The notes beneath the pieces were generated by a model. It saw nothing but the letters and a program-made list of their open reading frames with translations. It did no database searches and had not been told where the DNA came from. Shown here one piece after another: positions 16,584 through 24,838 of a DNA stretch of 48,437 nucleotides. A program made the translations under genes and the position numbers. The stretch spans positions 1-48,437 of the forward strand of contig JANYIN010000055.1 of NCBI GenBank assembly GCA_025362035.1, written 5' to 3'. The stretch comes from Gemmatimonadaceae bacterium (GTDB taxonomy: Bacteria; Gemmatimonadota; Gemmatimonadetes; Gemmatimonadales; Gemmatimonadaceae). Position 1 is the stretch's first letter; every line of letters starts with the position of its first letter.

Positions 16584-17984
16584 ATGATCCTGCTGGCCAG
16601 CTCGCTGTTTCTTCGGCACGACCGGAAGCAATTCGAGCGGATGAAGCCGTATCCCCCGCTGGCGACGCTGCTGGTCGCGGCCTTGCTTCGCGAGCAAGGT
16701 CATACCGTCGCATTGTTCGACGCGACCCTTGCCACCGGTGTCGACGCCTTCATCGCGACGTTGGACGCGACGACGCCCGCAGTAGTCGGCATTCTCGAGG
16801 ACAACTTCAATTTCCTCACCAAGATGTGCACGGTGCGGACGCGGGAAACGACGTTGAAAATGGTGGCGGCGGCGAAAGCGATGGGGTGTCGCGTTGCCGT
16901 CAACGGCTCCGACTCGGCCGACCATCCACAGCTGTATCTCGACGCGGGCGCCGACGCGGTCCTCGCGGGTGAGGCAGACGTGAGTTTTCCCGCCTTGGCC
17001 GATGCGTGGCGACACTCCATCGATGCGCCGTTGCGGGACATCGCGGGGCTGTTGCTTGCCGATGGCGAGCGCGGCGTGAGCAAGACGGCCCACGTGCGGG
17101 GCATCGGAGATCTCGACGCACTCCCGCTTCCAGCGTGGGACCTGGTGGAAGTCGAGGCGTATCGAGAGGCATGGATGTCGGCGCACGGCCGCTTCTCGTG
17201 GAATCTCGTATCGTCGCGCGGCTGTCCGTTCGGATGCAACTGGTGCGCAAAGCCGATTTTCGGACGGCGCTACGCGCAGCGGTCGCCGGAGTGCGTCGCG
17301 GAGGAGATGCGGCGGTTGAAGGACGAGGTTCGCGCCGACCATCTCTGGTTCGCTGATGATATTTTCGGCCTGACGGCGACGTGGATCGCGAGATTCGCGG
17401 CGGCGGTCACCGCGCGGGAAGCGCGCGTTCCGTTCATGATCCAGTGCCGCGCCGACCTGCTCACGGCGGAAGTGGTGACATCACTGCACAGCGCAGGTGC
17501 GGAGGAAGTCTGGATCGGCGTGGAATCGGGATCGCAGCGGATCACGGATGCGATGGACAAGGGCACGGAGGTGGCGGACGTGCGTGCGGCGACGCGCGCA
17601 CTCAAGGCTCACGGCATCCGTGCGTGCTGGTTCCTGCAACTCGGGTATCCATCGGAGACGTGGGACGATCTGCTCATGACGCGCGATCTGGTCCGCGAGG
17701 AGCGGCCCGATGACATCGGCGTGTCCGTCGCATATCCTCTGCCCGGGACCAAGTTCCACGCGATGGTGCACGCGCAACTCGGGCGACGGCGGAACTGGGA
17801 CGACACCGACGAGCTCGCGATGCTGTTTCACGGCACGTACACCACTCCCTTCTATCGCATGGTGCGAGACGCGCTGCACGACGAAGTGGGCATGGGGGCC
17901 GTGAACGATGCCGCGTGGTCGTTGCTCGCGAGCGACGAATGGAAGCATCGCTCGCCTGAGCCCCGTAGCGCGGCGAATGGGTGA
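16584..17984 (+). CDS. B12-binding-type radical SAM protein 1
   Basis: This is a 466-residue class B radical SAM enzyme. The N-terminal Rossmann-like domain (about 1-165) has the layout of a cobalamin-binding domain (PPLATLLVAALLREQGHTV, then GADAVLAGEADVSFPALADA), but no DxHxxG motif is visible. The catalytic domain starts at SSRGCPFGCNWCAKP (210-224) with C214, C218 and C221 binding the 4Fe-4S cluster. ADDIFGLTATWI, IQCRADLLT and VWIGVESGSQRITDAMDKGT follow, typical of BchE/HpnR/MiaB-like enzymes. Such enzymes methylate or rearrange unactivated carbons; the substrate here is unknown. It opens a plus-strand cassette of five genes linked by GTGA overlaps and is divergent from rfbB. GGTGGAG precedes the ATG. 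Confidence 0.88.
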   Translation: MILLASSLFLRHDRKQFERMKPYPPLATLLVAALLREQGHTVALFDATLATGVDAFIATLDATTPAVVGILEDNFNFLTKMCTVRTRETTLKMVAAAKAMGCRVAVNGSDSADHPQLYLDAGADAVLAGEADVSFPALADAWRHSIDAPLRDIAGLLLADGERGVSKTAHVRGIGDLDALPLPAWDLVEVEAYREAWMSAHGRFSWNLVSSRGCPFGCNWCAKPIFGRRYAQRSPECVAEEMRRLKDEVRADHLWFADDIFGLTATWIARFAAAVTAREARVPFMIQCRADLLTAEVVTSLHSAGAEEVWIGVESGSQRITDAMDKGTEVADVRAATRALKAHGIRACWFLQLGYPSETWDDLLMTRDLVREERPDDIGVSVAYPLPGTKFHAMVHAQLGRRRNWDDTDELAMLFHGTYTTPFYRMVRDALHDEVGMGAVNDAAWSLLASDEWKHRSPEPRSAANG

Positions 17985-18814
17985 TCGTGGAAGCCCCGTC
18001 GTTGCCGCCAGCCGCGCTGGCATTCGAGTCGATCGCCGAGCGCTTCGACGAACGATTCGGAGCATGGGAGAGCGTGTCGGCGCAGCGCCGCGCTGTTCGT
18101 TCGGCGTTGGCGCGCGCGTTTCCACGAGGGGCTCGGATCCTTGAACTCGGCGGGGGCACTGGTGAGGATGCGGCGTGGCTCGCGCGGCAGGGTTACGAGG
18201 TCACGCTGACGGATCCATCACCGTCGATGGTTCGTATCGCCGCGGGCAAGCTTCGTCCGCTCGGCCTGCCCGCACCCCGTGTTGCGGCTGCTGAACGACT
18301 CGGCGAACTTGCGCGCGAACCGGGTCGGCTTTACGACGGAGCGTTCTCCAACTTTGCTGCACTCAATTGTGTGCTGGATCTCGCGACGGTCGGCCGAGGA
18401 CTCGCTCCGCTCGTTCGGCCTGGCGGCCGAGCGATGTTGGTGATCTTCGGTGTGTATAGTCCCGGCGAGTGGATCGTGCAGCTGCTGAAACGCGACCGGC
18501 GCGCGGCCATGCGCCGCTTCTCGCGCCACGCCGTGCACGCACGCCTGGGCGGTCGTGAATTCTTCGTGCGCTATCATCGAAGAGCGGACGTCGAACGCGC
18601 CTTTGCGCCGTGGTTTCGCCTGGAATCGCGAAGGGGAATCGGGGTGTTCGTTCCGCCAAGTGCGGCCGAGCCGTGGATCACGCGACAGCCGCGACTGCTC
18701 GCGGCACTGGAACGAATCGACCGGATTGCCGGCCGTCCGTTGGCCACGTTCGGCGATCACGTGCTGTACGCGCTGGTACGCACGGACGTCCCGTCGCCGG
18801 AGAGCGTCGCGTGA
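17981..18814 (+). CDS. Class I SAM-dependent methyltransferase
   Basis: The 277-residue protein carries the SAM-binding glycine loop ILELGGGTGEDAAWLARQG (about 53-71), then an acidic strand end (VTLTDPSPSMV) and FSNFAALNCVLDL, the layout of small-molecule methyltransferases. The C-terminal third (about 190-270) is basic and may bind the acceptor. It starts at GTG 17981 inside the stop of radical SAM protein 1 (GTGA), and its own stop overlaps radical SAM protein 2 in the same way. Tight coupling suggests that all act on one substrate, for example O- or N-methylation of a sugar or lipid intermediate. The acceptor cannot be read from the sequence. Confidence 0.85.
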   Translation: MIVEAPSLPPAALAFESIAERFDERFGAWESVSAQRRAVRSALARAFPRGARILELGGGTGEDAAWLARQGYEVTLTDPSPSMVRIAAGKLRPLGLPAPRVAAAERLGELAREPGRLYDGAFSNFAALNCVLDLATVGRGLAPLVRPGGRAMLVIFGVYSPGEWIVQLLKRDRRAAMRRFSRHAVHARLGGREFFVRYHRRADVERAFAPWFRLESRRGIGVFVPPSAAEPWITRQPRLLAALERIDRIAGRPLATFGDHVLYALVRTDVPSPESVA

Positions 18815-20340
18815 TTCTCCTGGTGAACCCGCGGGCCACGAGGCCAAAGAATCGGCGCTTCCCGTTGTCGGTCATGGCCATCGGCGCCGCGCTGCCCGCC
18901 CACGTGAACTGGGAAATTGTCGACGGGAATCGTCCGGGCGTGGATGTGCTGGCGGAGGTGTCTCGACATGTCGACGATGCGGACAGGCGAGGCGACCCGG
19001 TGCAGGTCGTTGCATTTACCGTGATGCCCGGACCGCAACTGGTGAATGCGGTTCCGTTGACGCGTGAAGTCAAGGCGCGACATCCACACATCACCACCGT
19101 GTGGGGTGGCAATTTTCCGAGCCTGTACGTCGCGCCGGTGTTGAGCGCGCCGTACGTCGACTGGGCCATCCGGGGGCAGGGAGAGGACACCTTCGTCGAT
19201 CTGCTGGAGGTGCTCGATGGGACGCGGGATCCGAAAGCAGTTGCGGGACTGTGCTTCCGAGAGAACGACGGAACGCACTGGCTCGGCGACGAACGACGGT
19301 GGAAAGGACCGGATGAACTTCCAGAGCCGCCCTACCACAAGATTCGCGTGGCGGATTACCTGCGCCCGACGTTTCTTGGCCGACGATCGGGCGTATATCA
19401 GTCGTCCATCGGCTGTCCGTACGGGTGCAAGTTCTGCGGCGTGATCTCGGTGTTCGGAAGTCGGGAGCGACAGCAGGCGCCCGCGCGAACGGAGACGCAC
19501 CTGCGCTTTCTGGTGCGCGAGCACGGAATGGACTCCGTTCACTTCTACGACAACAACTTCTTTGTCAGGGAAGATCACGCGCGCGAGCTCGCCGAACGGA
19601 TCATGTCGCTCGAATTGCGCTGGTGGTGCGAAGCGCGGGTCGACGCGTTGGCCAGATATTCGGATGACACGTGGCGGCTGCTGAAGCGCGCAGGGCTGAC
19701 GATGGTGTTCTGCGGCGCCGAAGCGGGCTCGGATGCGGTGCTGGAGAAGATGAACAAGGGCACGACCACTGAGCAGATTCTGGCCGTCGCGTCGCGATCG
19801 CGGGAACACGGGATCATTCCGGAGTTTTCGTTCGTGTTCGGGGATCCCGACGATCCCGAGCGGGAGATCGACAACACGCTCGCCTTCATTCGAACACTGA
19901 AAGGCGTGAATCCGGCGATGGAGCTCATTACGTACTTCTACACGCCGACGCCGCAGCGACGCGGAACGTATGGCGACGTCGATGCGTTGAGCGGCACGCC
20001 GGACACACTCGAGGAGTGGGTCACGCCCGCGTGGGTGGCCTGGATGACTCATGAGGACCCGCTCGTGCCATGGATGGATCGTCGGTTGAAGGCGAAGGTG
20101 GAGGATTTCGAAATGGTGCTGAAGAGCCGCTACCCCTCGGTGCAGGACACCAAGACGGCGCCGTGGGGACGGATGTTGGGACGTCTACTGGCCCGCCGTC
20201 GTTGGGAAGCAGCGGAGTACGGCGATCCACGCGTGCTCCGGACCGTGCGCCGCCTTGCCCAGCGAAAGCCGGATGACACGCAGGCATATGGGCATCTCCG
20301 CGCGGCGGTCGCGATGGCCTCGAACGGGTCGGACGCGTGA
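18811..20340 (+). CDS. B12-binding-type radical SAM protein 2
   Basis: The 509-residue protein resembles radical SAM protein 1 in architecture but is not a close duplicate. The N-terminal domain (about 1-165) contains IVDGNRPG (36-43), where the His of the cobalamin DxHxxG motif is replaced by Asn, then TTVWGGNFPSL and WAIRGQGEDTF. The cluster motif is SSIGCPYGCKFCGVIS (198-213) with C202, C206 and C209. FYDNNFFV, WWCEARVDALARYSDDTWRL and MVFCGAEAGSDAVLEKMNKGT follow. A C-terminal extension (about 430-509) is specific to the protein. Start is GTG 18811 within the methyltransferase stop. Possible roles include radical C-methylation or rearrangement of a sugar, lipid or isoprenoid. Confidence 0.87.
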   Translation: MILLVNPRATRPKNRRFPLSVMAIGAALPAHVNWEIVDGNRPGVDVLAEVSRHVDDADRRGDPVQVVAFTVMPGPQLVNAVPLTREVKARHPHITTVWGGNFPSLYVAPVLSAPYVDWAIRGQGEDTFVDLLEVLDGTRDPKAVAGLCFRENDGTHWLGDERRWKGPDELPEPPYHKIRVADYLRPTFLGRRSGVYQSSIGCPYGCKFCGVISVFGSRERQQAPARTETHLRFLVREHGMDSVHFYDNNFFVREDHARELAERIMSLELRWWCEARVDALARYSDDTWRLLKRAGLTMVFCGAEAGSDAVLEKMNKGTTTEQILAVASRSREHGIIPEFSFVFGDPDDPEREIDNTLAFIRTLKGVNPAMELITYFYTPTPQRRGTYGDVDALSGTPDTLEEWVTPAWVAWMTHEDPLVPWMDRRLKAKVEDFEMVLKSRYPSVQDTKTAPWGRMLGRLLARRRWEAAEYGDPRVLRTVRRLAQRKPDDTQAYGHLRAAVAMASNGSDA

Positions 20341-21002
20341 ACGCACTGCCGGCGCGCGAAGGCTATCGTCTGTGGGCTCCGCGGTACAACGCGGAAACCG
20401 CCGTGAGCCATCTGGAAGAGCGGCTGGTGGCGGAATTCGTCGCGCCGACCGAAGATCGCGCCCTGCTGGATGTGGGCTGCGGAACAGCCAGACGGCTCTC
20501 GCAAGCGAACGCCAGCATAGCGGTGGGAATCGATCTCGCTCCAGAGATGTTAGCACGGTCGCAGGGCAAGATCACCCTCGCGGCCGCGGATGCCTTGGCG
20601 CTGCCGCTGCGCGACGGCTGGTTCGACGTGGTGTGGTGCCGACTCGTGATCGGGCACGTGCGCGACTGCACCGCGGCGTACGCTGAGTTGTCGCGGGTCT
20701 GCCGGTCCGGCGGGGCAGTGATCGTCACCGACTTTCATCCTGACGCCTTCGCGGCCGGGCACCGGCGCACGTTTCGGGACGCATCCGGCACAGTCGTCGA
20801 GGTCGAGCATCATGTCCATTTGCCGGGAGCGCAGGTCGCGGCGGCCGATCAGGCCGGGCTCACGCTGCTGGCGCAAAGGGAGGGCGCGGTGGGCCCGGAG
20901 GTGCGGGAATTCTTCGCGAACGCAAACCGGCTCGATGCGTATCATTCGCAACTGGGCCTCAACGTCGTCCTTGCGCTGTCGTTTCAGAAGAGCGCGGCGT
21001 GA
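20337..21002 (+). CDS. Class I SAM-dependent methyltransferase (UbiE/type 11-like)
   Basis: This 221-residue methyltransferase has the type 11 layout: LLDVGCGTARRL (about 43-54) binds SAM, VGIDLAPEML gives the second strand, AAADALALPLRDGWFDVVWCRLVIGHV the third, and RSGGAVIVTDFHPD the post-motif. The N-terminal EGYRLWAPRYN is common in enzymes acting on quinones, sugars or biotin precursors. It starts at GTG 20337 inside the radical SAM protein 2 stop, and its stop overlaps the following glycosyltransferase. Substrate is unknown; the position suggests that it acts with the radical SAM proteins. Confidence 0.86.
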   Translation: MNALPAREGYRLWAPRYNAETAVSHLEERLVAEFVAPTEDRALLDVGCGTARRLSQANASIAVGIDLAPEMLARSQGKITLAAADALALPLRDGWFDVVWCRLVIGHVRDCTAAYAELSRVCRSGGAVIVTDFHPDAFAAGHRRTFRDASGTVVEVEHHVHLPGAQVAAADQAGLTLLAQREGAVGPEVREFFANANRLDAYHSQLGLNVVLALSFQKSAA

Positions 21003-22132
21003 CCGTGCGAGTGGTCCAAGTCAGCTTTCATGCTGACGCAGGTCGGAGATCGGCCGAAACGCTGCTCTCCGTATGGCCCACGCTGCCCGCCGTCGCACTC
21101 GCGGCGTCGCGGGCGGGCGTGACCGTCACCGTGGTGCAACGGGCACACCGGGACGAAATCGTCGTTCTCCAAGGCGTCGACTTTCATTTTGTGAACGACC
21201 TGGCTCGCGCGGCGGATCGAGTCATCGACCGCGTCCACGCGCTGGCACCCGACGTCATTCATGTGCAGGGACTGAACGACCCTCGCGGCGTGCGACAGCT
21301 CTTTCGGCGCGTGCCCGGGGTACCGCTATTGGTTCAGGATCACGGTGCGGAAGTCCCGACCGGTTGGCGCGCGCACGCGTGGCGATGGGCGCATCGCTCG
21401 CTCGCCGGCGTGACGTTCACCGCGCGCGAGCAGGCATCGCCGTGGAAACGCGCGAAGGTGCTGCGCGCGGATCTGCCGGTATTCGAAGTGCTCGAGAGTT
21501 CGAGCGAGTTCACCGTAGGCGACCGGCGTGAAGCGCAACGCCGCACGCAGATGTTCGGCGACCCGTGTGTCCTCTGGACGGGCCGCCTCGATGCAAACAA
21601 GGATCCGCTCACGATGCTTGCCGCATTCGAATGGGCGGCCGTCCGCTTACCCGCTGCGCGGCTCTGGTGCTGCTATGGCCACGCACCACTACTCGACGAC
21701 GTACAGCGCCGCATCGCCGCGTCGACCGTGCTCACGGAGCGCGTCGTGCTACTCGGCACGCGCCCGCACGAGGAACTCGAACATCGATTTCGGGCCGCGG
21801 ATTTCTTCGTACAGATGAGTCATCACGAGGGAAGCGGCTATTCTCTGATCGAGGCATTGGCGTGCGGAACGACGCCGCTCGTCACCGATATTCCGTCGGC
21901 GCGCCGGATTGTCGGAGAGGCGGGATCGCTCTCGCCGGTTGGTGATGCGCGCTCGCTCGCGGAGGCAATGGTAGTGTGGGCATCGCGCGACAAGTCGATC
22001 CTTCGCGCTGCGGCGCGCGCGCAGTTCGACGAGGCGCTCACGTTCGACGCGATTGGGCGGCAACTACGTGCCGCCTACGAATCTGTCGTCGGCGCGGCCC
22101 AATGCCAGACGAGGCGCGCGGCGGCGCGATAG
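20999..22132 (+). CDS. GT4-family glycosyltransferase
   Basis: This 377-residue GT-B glycosyltransferase is retaining by family. The N-terminal acceptor domain spans about 1-180 (DVIHVQGLNDPRGV). The nucleotide-sugar half has VLWTGRLDANKDPLTMLAAF (about 188-207) and HHEGSGYSLIEALACGTTPLV, which holds the E-x7-E motif, and IPSARRIVGEAGSL. It is the last gene of the radical SAM/methyltransferase cassette (start GTG 20999, GTGA overlap). Its final 58 bp overlap the 3' end of the GT2 gene on the other strand. Sugar and acceptor are not predictable. Its linkage implies that the modified compound made upstream is glycosylated or is itself a sugar. Confidence 0.85.
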   Translation: MTVRVVQVSFHADAGRRSAETLLSVWPTLPAVALAASRAGVTVTVVQRAHRDEIVVLQGVDFHFVNDLARAADRVIDRVHALAPDVIHVQGLNDPRGVRQLFRRVPGVPLLVQDHGAEVPTGWRAHAWRWAHRSLAGVTFTAREQASPWKRAKVLRADLPVFEVLESSSEFTVGDRREAQRRTQMFGDPCVLWTGRLDANKDPLTMLAAFEWAAVRLPAARLWCCYGHAPLLDDVQRRIAASTVLTERVVLLGTRPHEELEHRFRAADFFVQMSHHEGSGYSLIEALACGTTPLVTDIPSARRIVGEAGSLSPVGDARSLAEAMVVWASRDKSILRAAARAQFDEALTFDAIGRQLRAAYESVVGAAQCQTRRAAAR

Positions 22133-22983
22133 CCGGAGGGCGCAAGTGGACGGCGCCGTAACGCCACCCGCACCGCGGCCAGCGCGCGACGCCACTCGCG
22201 GCGGGTAACCCACTTGTTCGTTGCCCAGACGGCATAGTAGGCTTCTCGCCGCGTCGCAAGGTCGCGAAGGCGCGCATTGGTCGTCGACGCGGCGAAATTG
22301 CGGTAGACCGCCATGAACCCTTCGTCGACCTCGGCGCGATCGAAGCTGGTGCTGCGATGCGTACGGACTGCGGTCAGCGGTTCGTCCACCAATCCGCACT
22401 CGGTGACGCTCGCGAGGCGAACCCACAGGTCATAGTCCTCCGTCCACCATCGTTGCTCGTCGAACCCACCAACCTCCTCCAGCAGGGCACGCTCAATGAA
22501 TACGGAGGGGAGCCCAATGGCGACGTCGAGCGCGAGCACATGCTCCAGAATCCAGCCAGCCTGCGCGTTCCACGGCTTGAACTCGGTAGCCGGCCGCATA
22601 TGTCCATCTGCATCGATGATCTCGAGTCTTGTGTAGCTCCATCGGAAACGTGGATTGGCGGCGTGATACGCGCGCTGGCGCTCGAGTTTCTCCGGTCTCC
22701 AGCGATCGTCGGAATCCAGAAAGGCAATCCACAGGGCGCGCGCAAGAGCGAGGCCAGCGTTCCGGAGCCGGGAAATGTGACCCGTGTGTGCCAGGGGCAC
22801 GACAGAAATGCGTGGCTCGGCCAACGACTGCAGCCAGGAAATGGTGTCGTCCGTCGATCCATCGTCGATGACGATCAACTCCCAATCGGTGTCCGTTTGC
22901 GCCACGACGGATTCCACCGCTTCTCGCAGATACGAAAGGCGATTGTACGTCGGGAGGATGATCGAGACCGACGGAAGAGTCAT
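22075..22983 (-). CDS. GT2-family glycosyltransferase
   Basis: This 302-residue inverting GT-A glycosyltransferase starts with VSIILPTYNRLSYLREAVES and has IDDGSTDDT (40-48) and the metal-binding LDSDDRW (89-95). The acceptor motif GFDEQRWWTEDYDLWVRL is present, with ED in place. No membrane helix is obvious; the C-terminal 60 residues are Arg-rich. The ATG at 22983 is chosen because it directly precedes the first beta strand; a GTG at 23007 would add eight residues. The gene is alone on the minus strand between two plus-strand operons and is convergent with the GT4 gene by 58 bp. It probably adds one sugar to the polysaccharide repeat unit. Confidence 0.88.
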   Translation of the reverse strand: MTLPSVSIILPTYNRLSYLREAVESVVAQTDTDWELIVIDDGSTDDTISWLQSLAEPRISVVPLAHTGHISRLRNAGLALARALWIAFLDSDDRWRPEKLERQRAYHAANPRFRWSYTRLEIIDADGHMRPATEFKPWNAQAGWILEHVLALDVAIGLPSVFIERALLEEVGGFDEQRWWTEDYDLWVRLASVTECGLVDEPLTAVRTHRSTSFDRAEVDEGFMAVYRNFAASTTNARLRDLATRREAYYAVWATNKWVTRREWRRALAAVRVALRRRPLAPSGYRAAARLVWHWAAPTTDS

Positions 22984-23135
22984 CGACGACGAGTCTGGGC
23001 CGAGCACATCAGGGCGGAAAGGATACGCGAATTGCCGAGTAGTTTCCAGTCACGAGCACCATATTGTGGCGAGGCGCGTCACGTGAGGCGTGCCGAGATG
23101 CGCGCGCTACGTATCACTCCGGCTGTTGGCCGCTC

Positions 23136-23891
23136 ATGACACTCGACAGGCAGGCGCTCTCGGAAGAGTCACGGCGCACGGCCGCGTTCTATGACGCGTC
23201 CGCGGGGAAGTATGACTCGCAGGTTGACGGCTCAAACGATAACGTCGCGTTGCGTCAGGCTTTTTGCCGTCGCGTGTCAGCGCTTACCGGTGAGGGCGGC
23301 ACGATTCTCGACTTTGGTTGCGGAACAGGCGCGGACGCGGCATGGTACGCGGCGCGCGGGCATCGTGTCGTCGCCTACGACGTGTCGAAGGGTATGATCG
23401 GCGCGTTGCACACACGATGCGCGAGCGAGGTGGCCAATGGAACGGTCGTACCGATTGCTGGGGACGTCGGCCAACTGGAGGCTGCCTTGGCGCGCGTCGG
23501 AATCATCTCGACCGTAGCGGCCAATTTCGCTGTATTGAATCACGTGCGCGACCTTCGTCCACTCCTGGAGCTCTTCGCGCGGCATCTGGCGCCACACGGA
23601 GCACTCGTCGCGAGTATTCTCAACCCGTTCTACCGGCACGATATGACGCGTGCGTGGTGGTGGAAGGGGGCACTCCGATCGCTCACCACCGGTTCGATCA
23701 GGTTCTGCGGAGGCGTGACGACGTACCGTCACTTCGAGCGTACCATTCGACGCGTGTCTGCGGCGCAATTCGCGTTCGACGCGCACGCGGCCTCCGCACT
23801 CACGTCTTCGCGGGTACCCGACTCTCGAGCATGGCGCGGCGCGATGTTCTCGGAAAACTTCCTCATCGTCATGCTCAGAAAAGCACCGTGA
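23136..23891 (+). CDS. Class I SAM-dependent methyltransferase
   Basis: The 251-residue protein has TAAFYDASAGKYD near its start and ILDFGCGTGADAAWYAARGHRVVAYD as the SAM-binding core (about 57-82), then NFAVLNHVRDLRPLLELFARHLAPHG. It resembles the methyltransferase at 17981 in the NFA.LN segment and may be a distant relative of it. The ATG at 23136 lacks a clear ribosome-binding site, and a TTG at 23064 is the only longer alternative. Its stop overlaps the flavin-reductase-like gene (GTGA), so it heads a three-gene unit with that gene and a GT4. The acceptor is unknown, perhaps a sugar of the polysaccharide. Confidence 0.85.
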   Translation: MTLDRQALSEESRRTAAFYDASAGKYDSQVDGSNDNVALRQAFCRRVSALTGEGGTILDFGCGTGADAAWYAARGHRVVAYDVSKGMIGALHTRCASEVANGTVVPIAGDVGQLEAALARVGIISTVAANFAVLNHVRDLRPLLELFARHLAPHGALVASILNPFYRHDMTRAWWWKGALRSLTTGSIRFCGGVTTYRHFERTIRRVSAAQFAFDAHAASALTSSRVPDSRAWRGAMFSENFLIVMLRKAP

Positions 23892-24838
23892 GCCTGTTTC
23901 GACTCTTGAGAGACGGAAGGGGCCTTCGGCACCTCCCCATCGTGCGACCCGCGCCGGCTGATGGAAACGTCCGCGCTCTGCTCCGCATGGCGCACGGCGT
24001 GTCCGCGGATGTTTCACGCGATCATGTTCCAGTGTCGCTCCGTCCGTTCGTGCTCGGGCTGTGTGTGCCGTCTCCGCATGATCAGGCGGTCGTTGGGAAG
24101 GAGGCGAACCTCGAACTCTATGATGCGGCCGAGGATCGGCGACCCCTCGCGGACATCAGGCTGCAACACGTCGGGGCGATTGCGTTGTCTCGTGGAACAT
24201 TGCAACTCTACCAGGCTCTTGGCTGCCGCAACCAGTGTGCGCCGCCCTTTCGGCGGTGGACGAGCTACGCCCTCAGCTGGAGACACGCGCGCCGAGCGGA
24301 GCGTCGTGGCGATCGGCTGCGCATGTCGGCGGCCGATCTCCGATGCCTGAACGCGTACTACATGGTTCCGCGACCGGTCTTCCTGGTGAGCGTCCAGTAC
24401 GCTGAGCGCACGAACGTGTTTCCGATGGACCTGGTGGGCGCGGTCTCATCAGGCGAATTCCTGCTCGCGCTTCGAGAAACGAGCCCCGCCGTTGCACTCA
24501 TGGAGGAATCTCGCCGTATCGCGATGAGCGCCGCACCGGCGTCGCAACTTCGAGTGATACACGACCTTGGAGCTCACCACCGACTACCGACGGTGGACGT
24601 TGCCGCGATTCCGTTGGCGTTCTCCACGTCGCCGACCTTCAACCTCCCGGTACTCGCAGGTGGCGGGTTGGTCCGCGAGATAACGATCCACACCGTACAT
24701 CGCATCGGCTCGCACGTGCTCTTCGCTGGCACGATCGAGAGCGAGTCGGGCCACACGCGCGGACAGCTCGCGCACGTGAGCGCCATGTATGCCGAATGGT
24801 TGAGCCGGGCGCGCCGCCCGCTGGAGGTGCGTGAGTGA
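23888..24838 (+). CDS. Flavin-reductase-like split-barrel protein
   Basis: I assign this 316-residue protein with caution to the FMN-binding split-barrel (flavin reductase-like) family. The supporting segment is about 160-305: YYMVPRPVFLVSVQYAERTN, VFPMDLVGAVSSGEFLLALR, SRRIAMSAAPA, GAHHR, FNLPVLAGGGLVREI and IGSHVLFAGTIES. These follow the strand order and the GSH turn of that family. The first 150 residues are basic and unassigned. The start is GTG 23888 overlapping the methyltransferase stop. The family reduces flavins or binds FMN for other redox work. In a polysaccharide locus it could supply reduced flavin or catalyse a sugar oxidation or reduction, but this is speculation. Confidence 0.6.
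   Translation: MSLFRLLRDGRGLRHLPIVRPAPADGNVRALLRMAHGVSADVSRDHVPVSLRPFVLGLCVPSPHDQAVVGKEANLELYDAAEDRRPLADIRLQHVGAIALSRGTLQLYQALGCRNQCAPPFRRWTSYALSWRHARRAERRGDRLRMSAADLRCLNAYYMVPRPVFLVSVQYAERTNVFPMDLVGAVSSGEFLLALRETSPAVALMEESRRIAMSAAPASQLRVIHDLGAHHRLPTVDVAAIPLAFSTSPTFNLPVLAGGGLVREITIHTVHRIGSHVLFAGTIESESGHTRGQLAHVSAMYAEWLSRARRPLEVRE

Noticed and set aside
18757..20052. 431-codon minus-strand frame opposite radical SAM protein 2
   Set aside because: The plus-strand frame has the cluster motif and GTGA coupling; the antisense frame has no recognisable fold.
23318..23887. Open frame upstream of the flavin-reductase-like start
   Set aside because: It lies inside the methyltransferase gene in another frame; coupling at GTG 23888 explains the true start.
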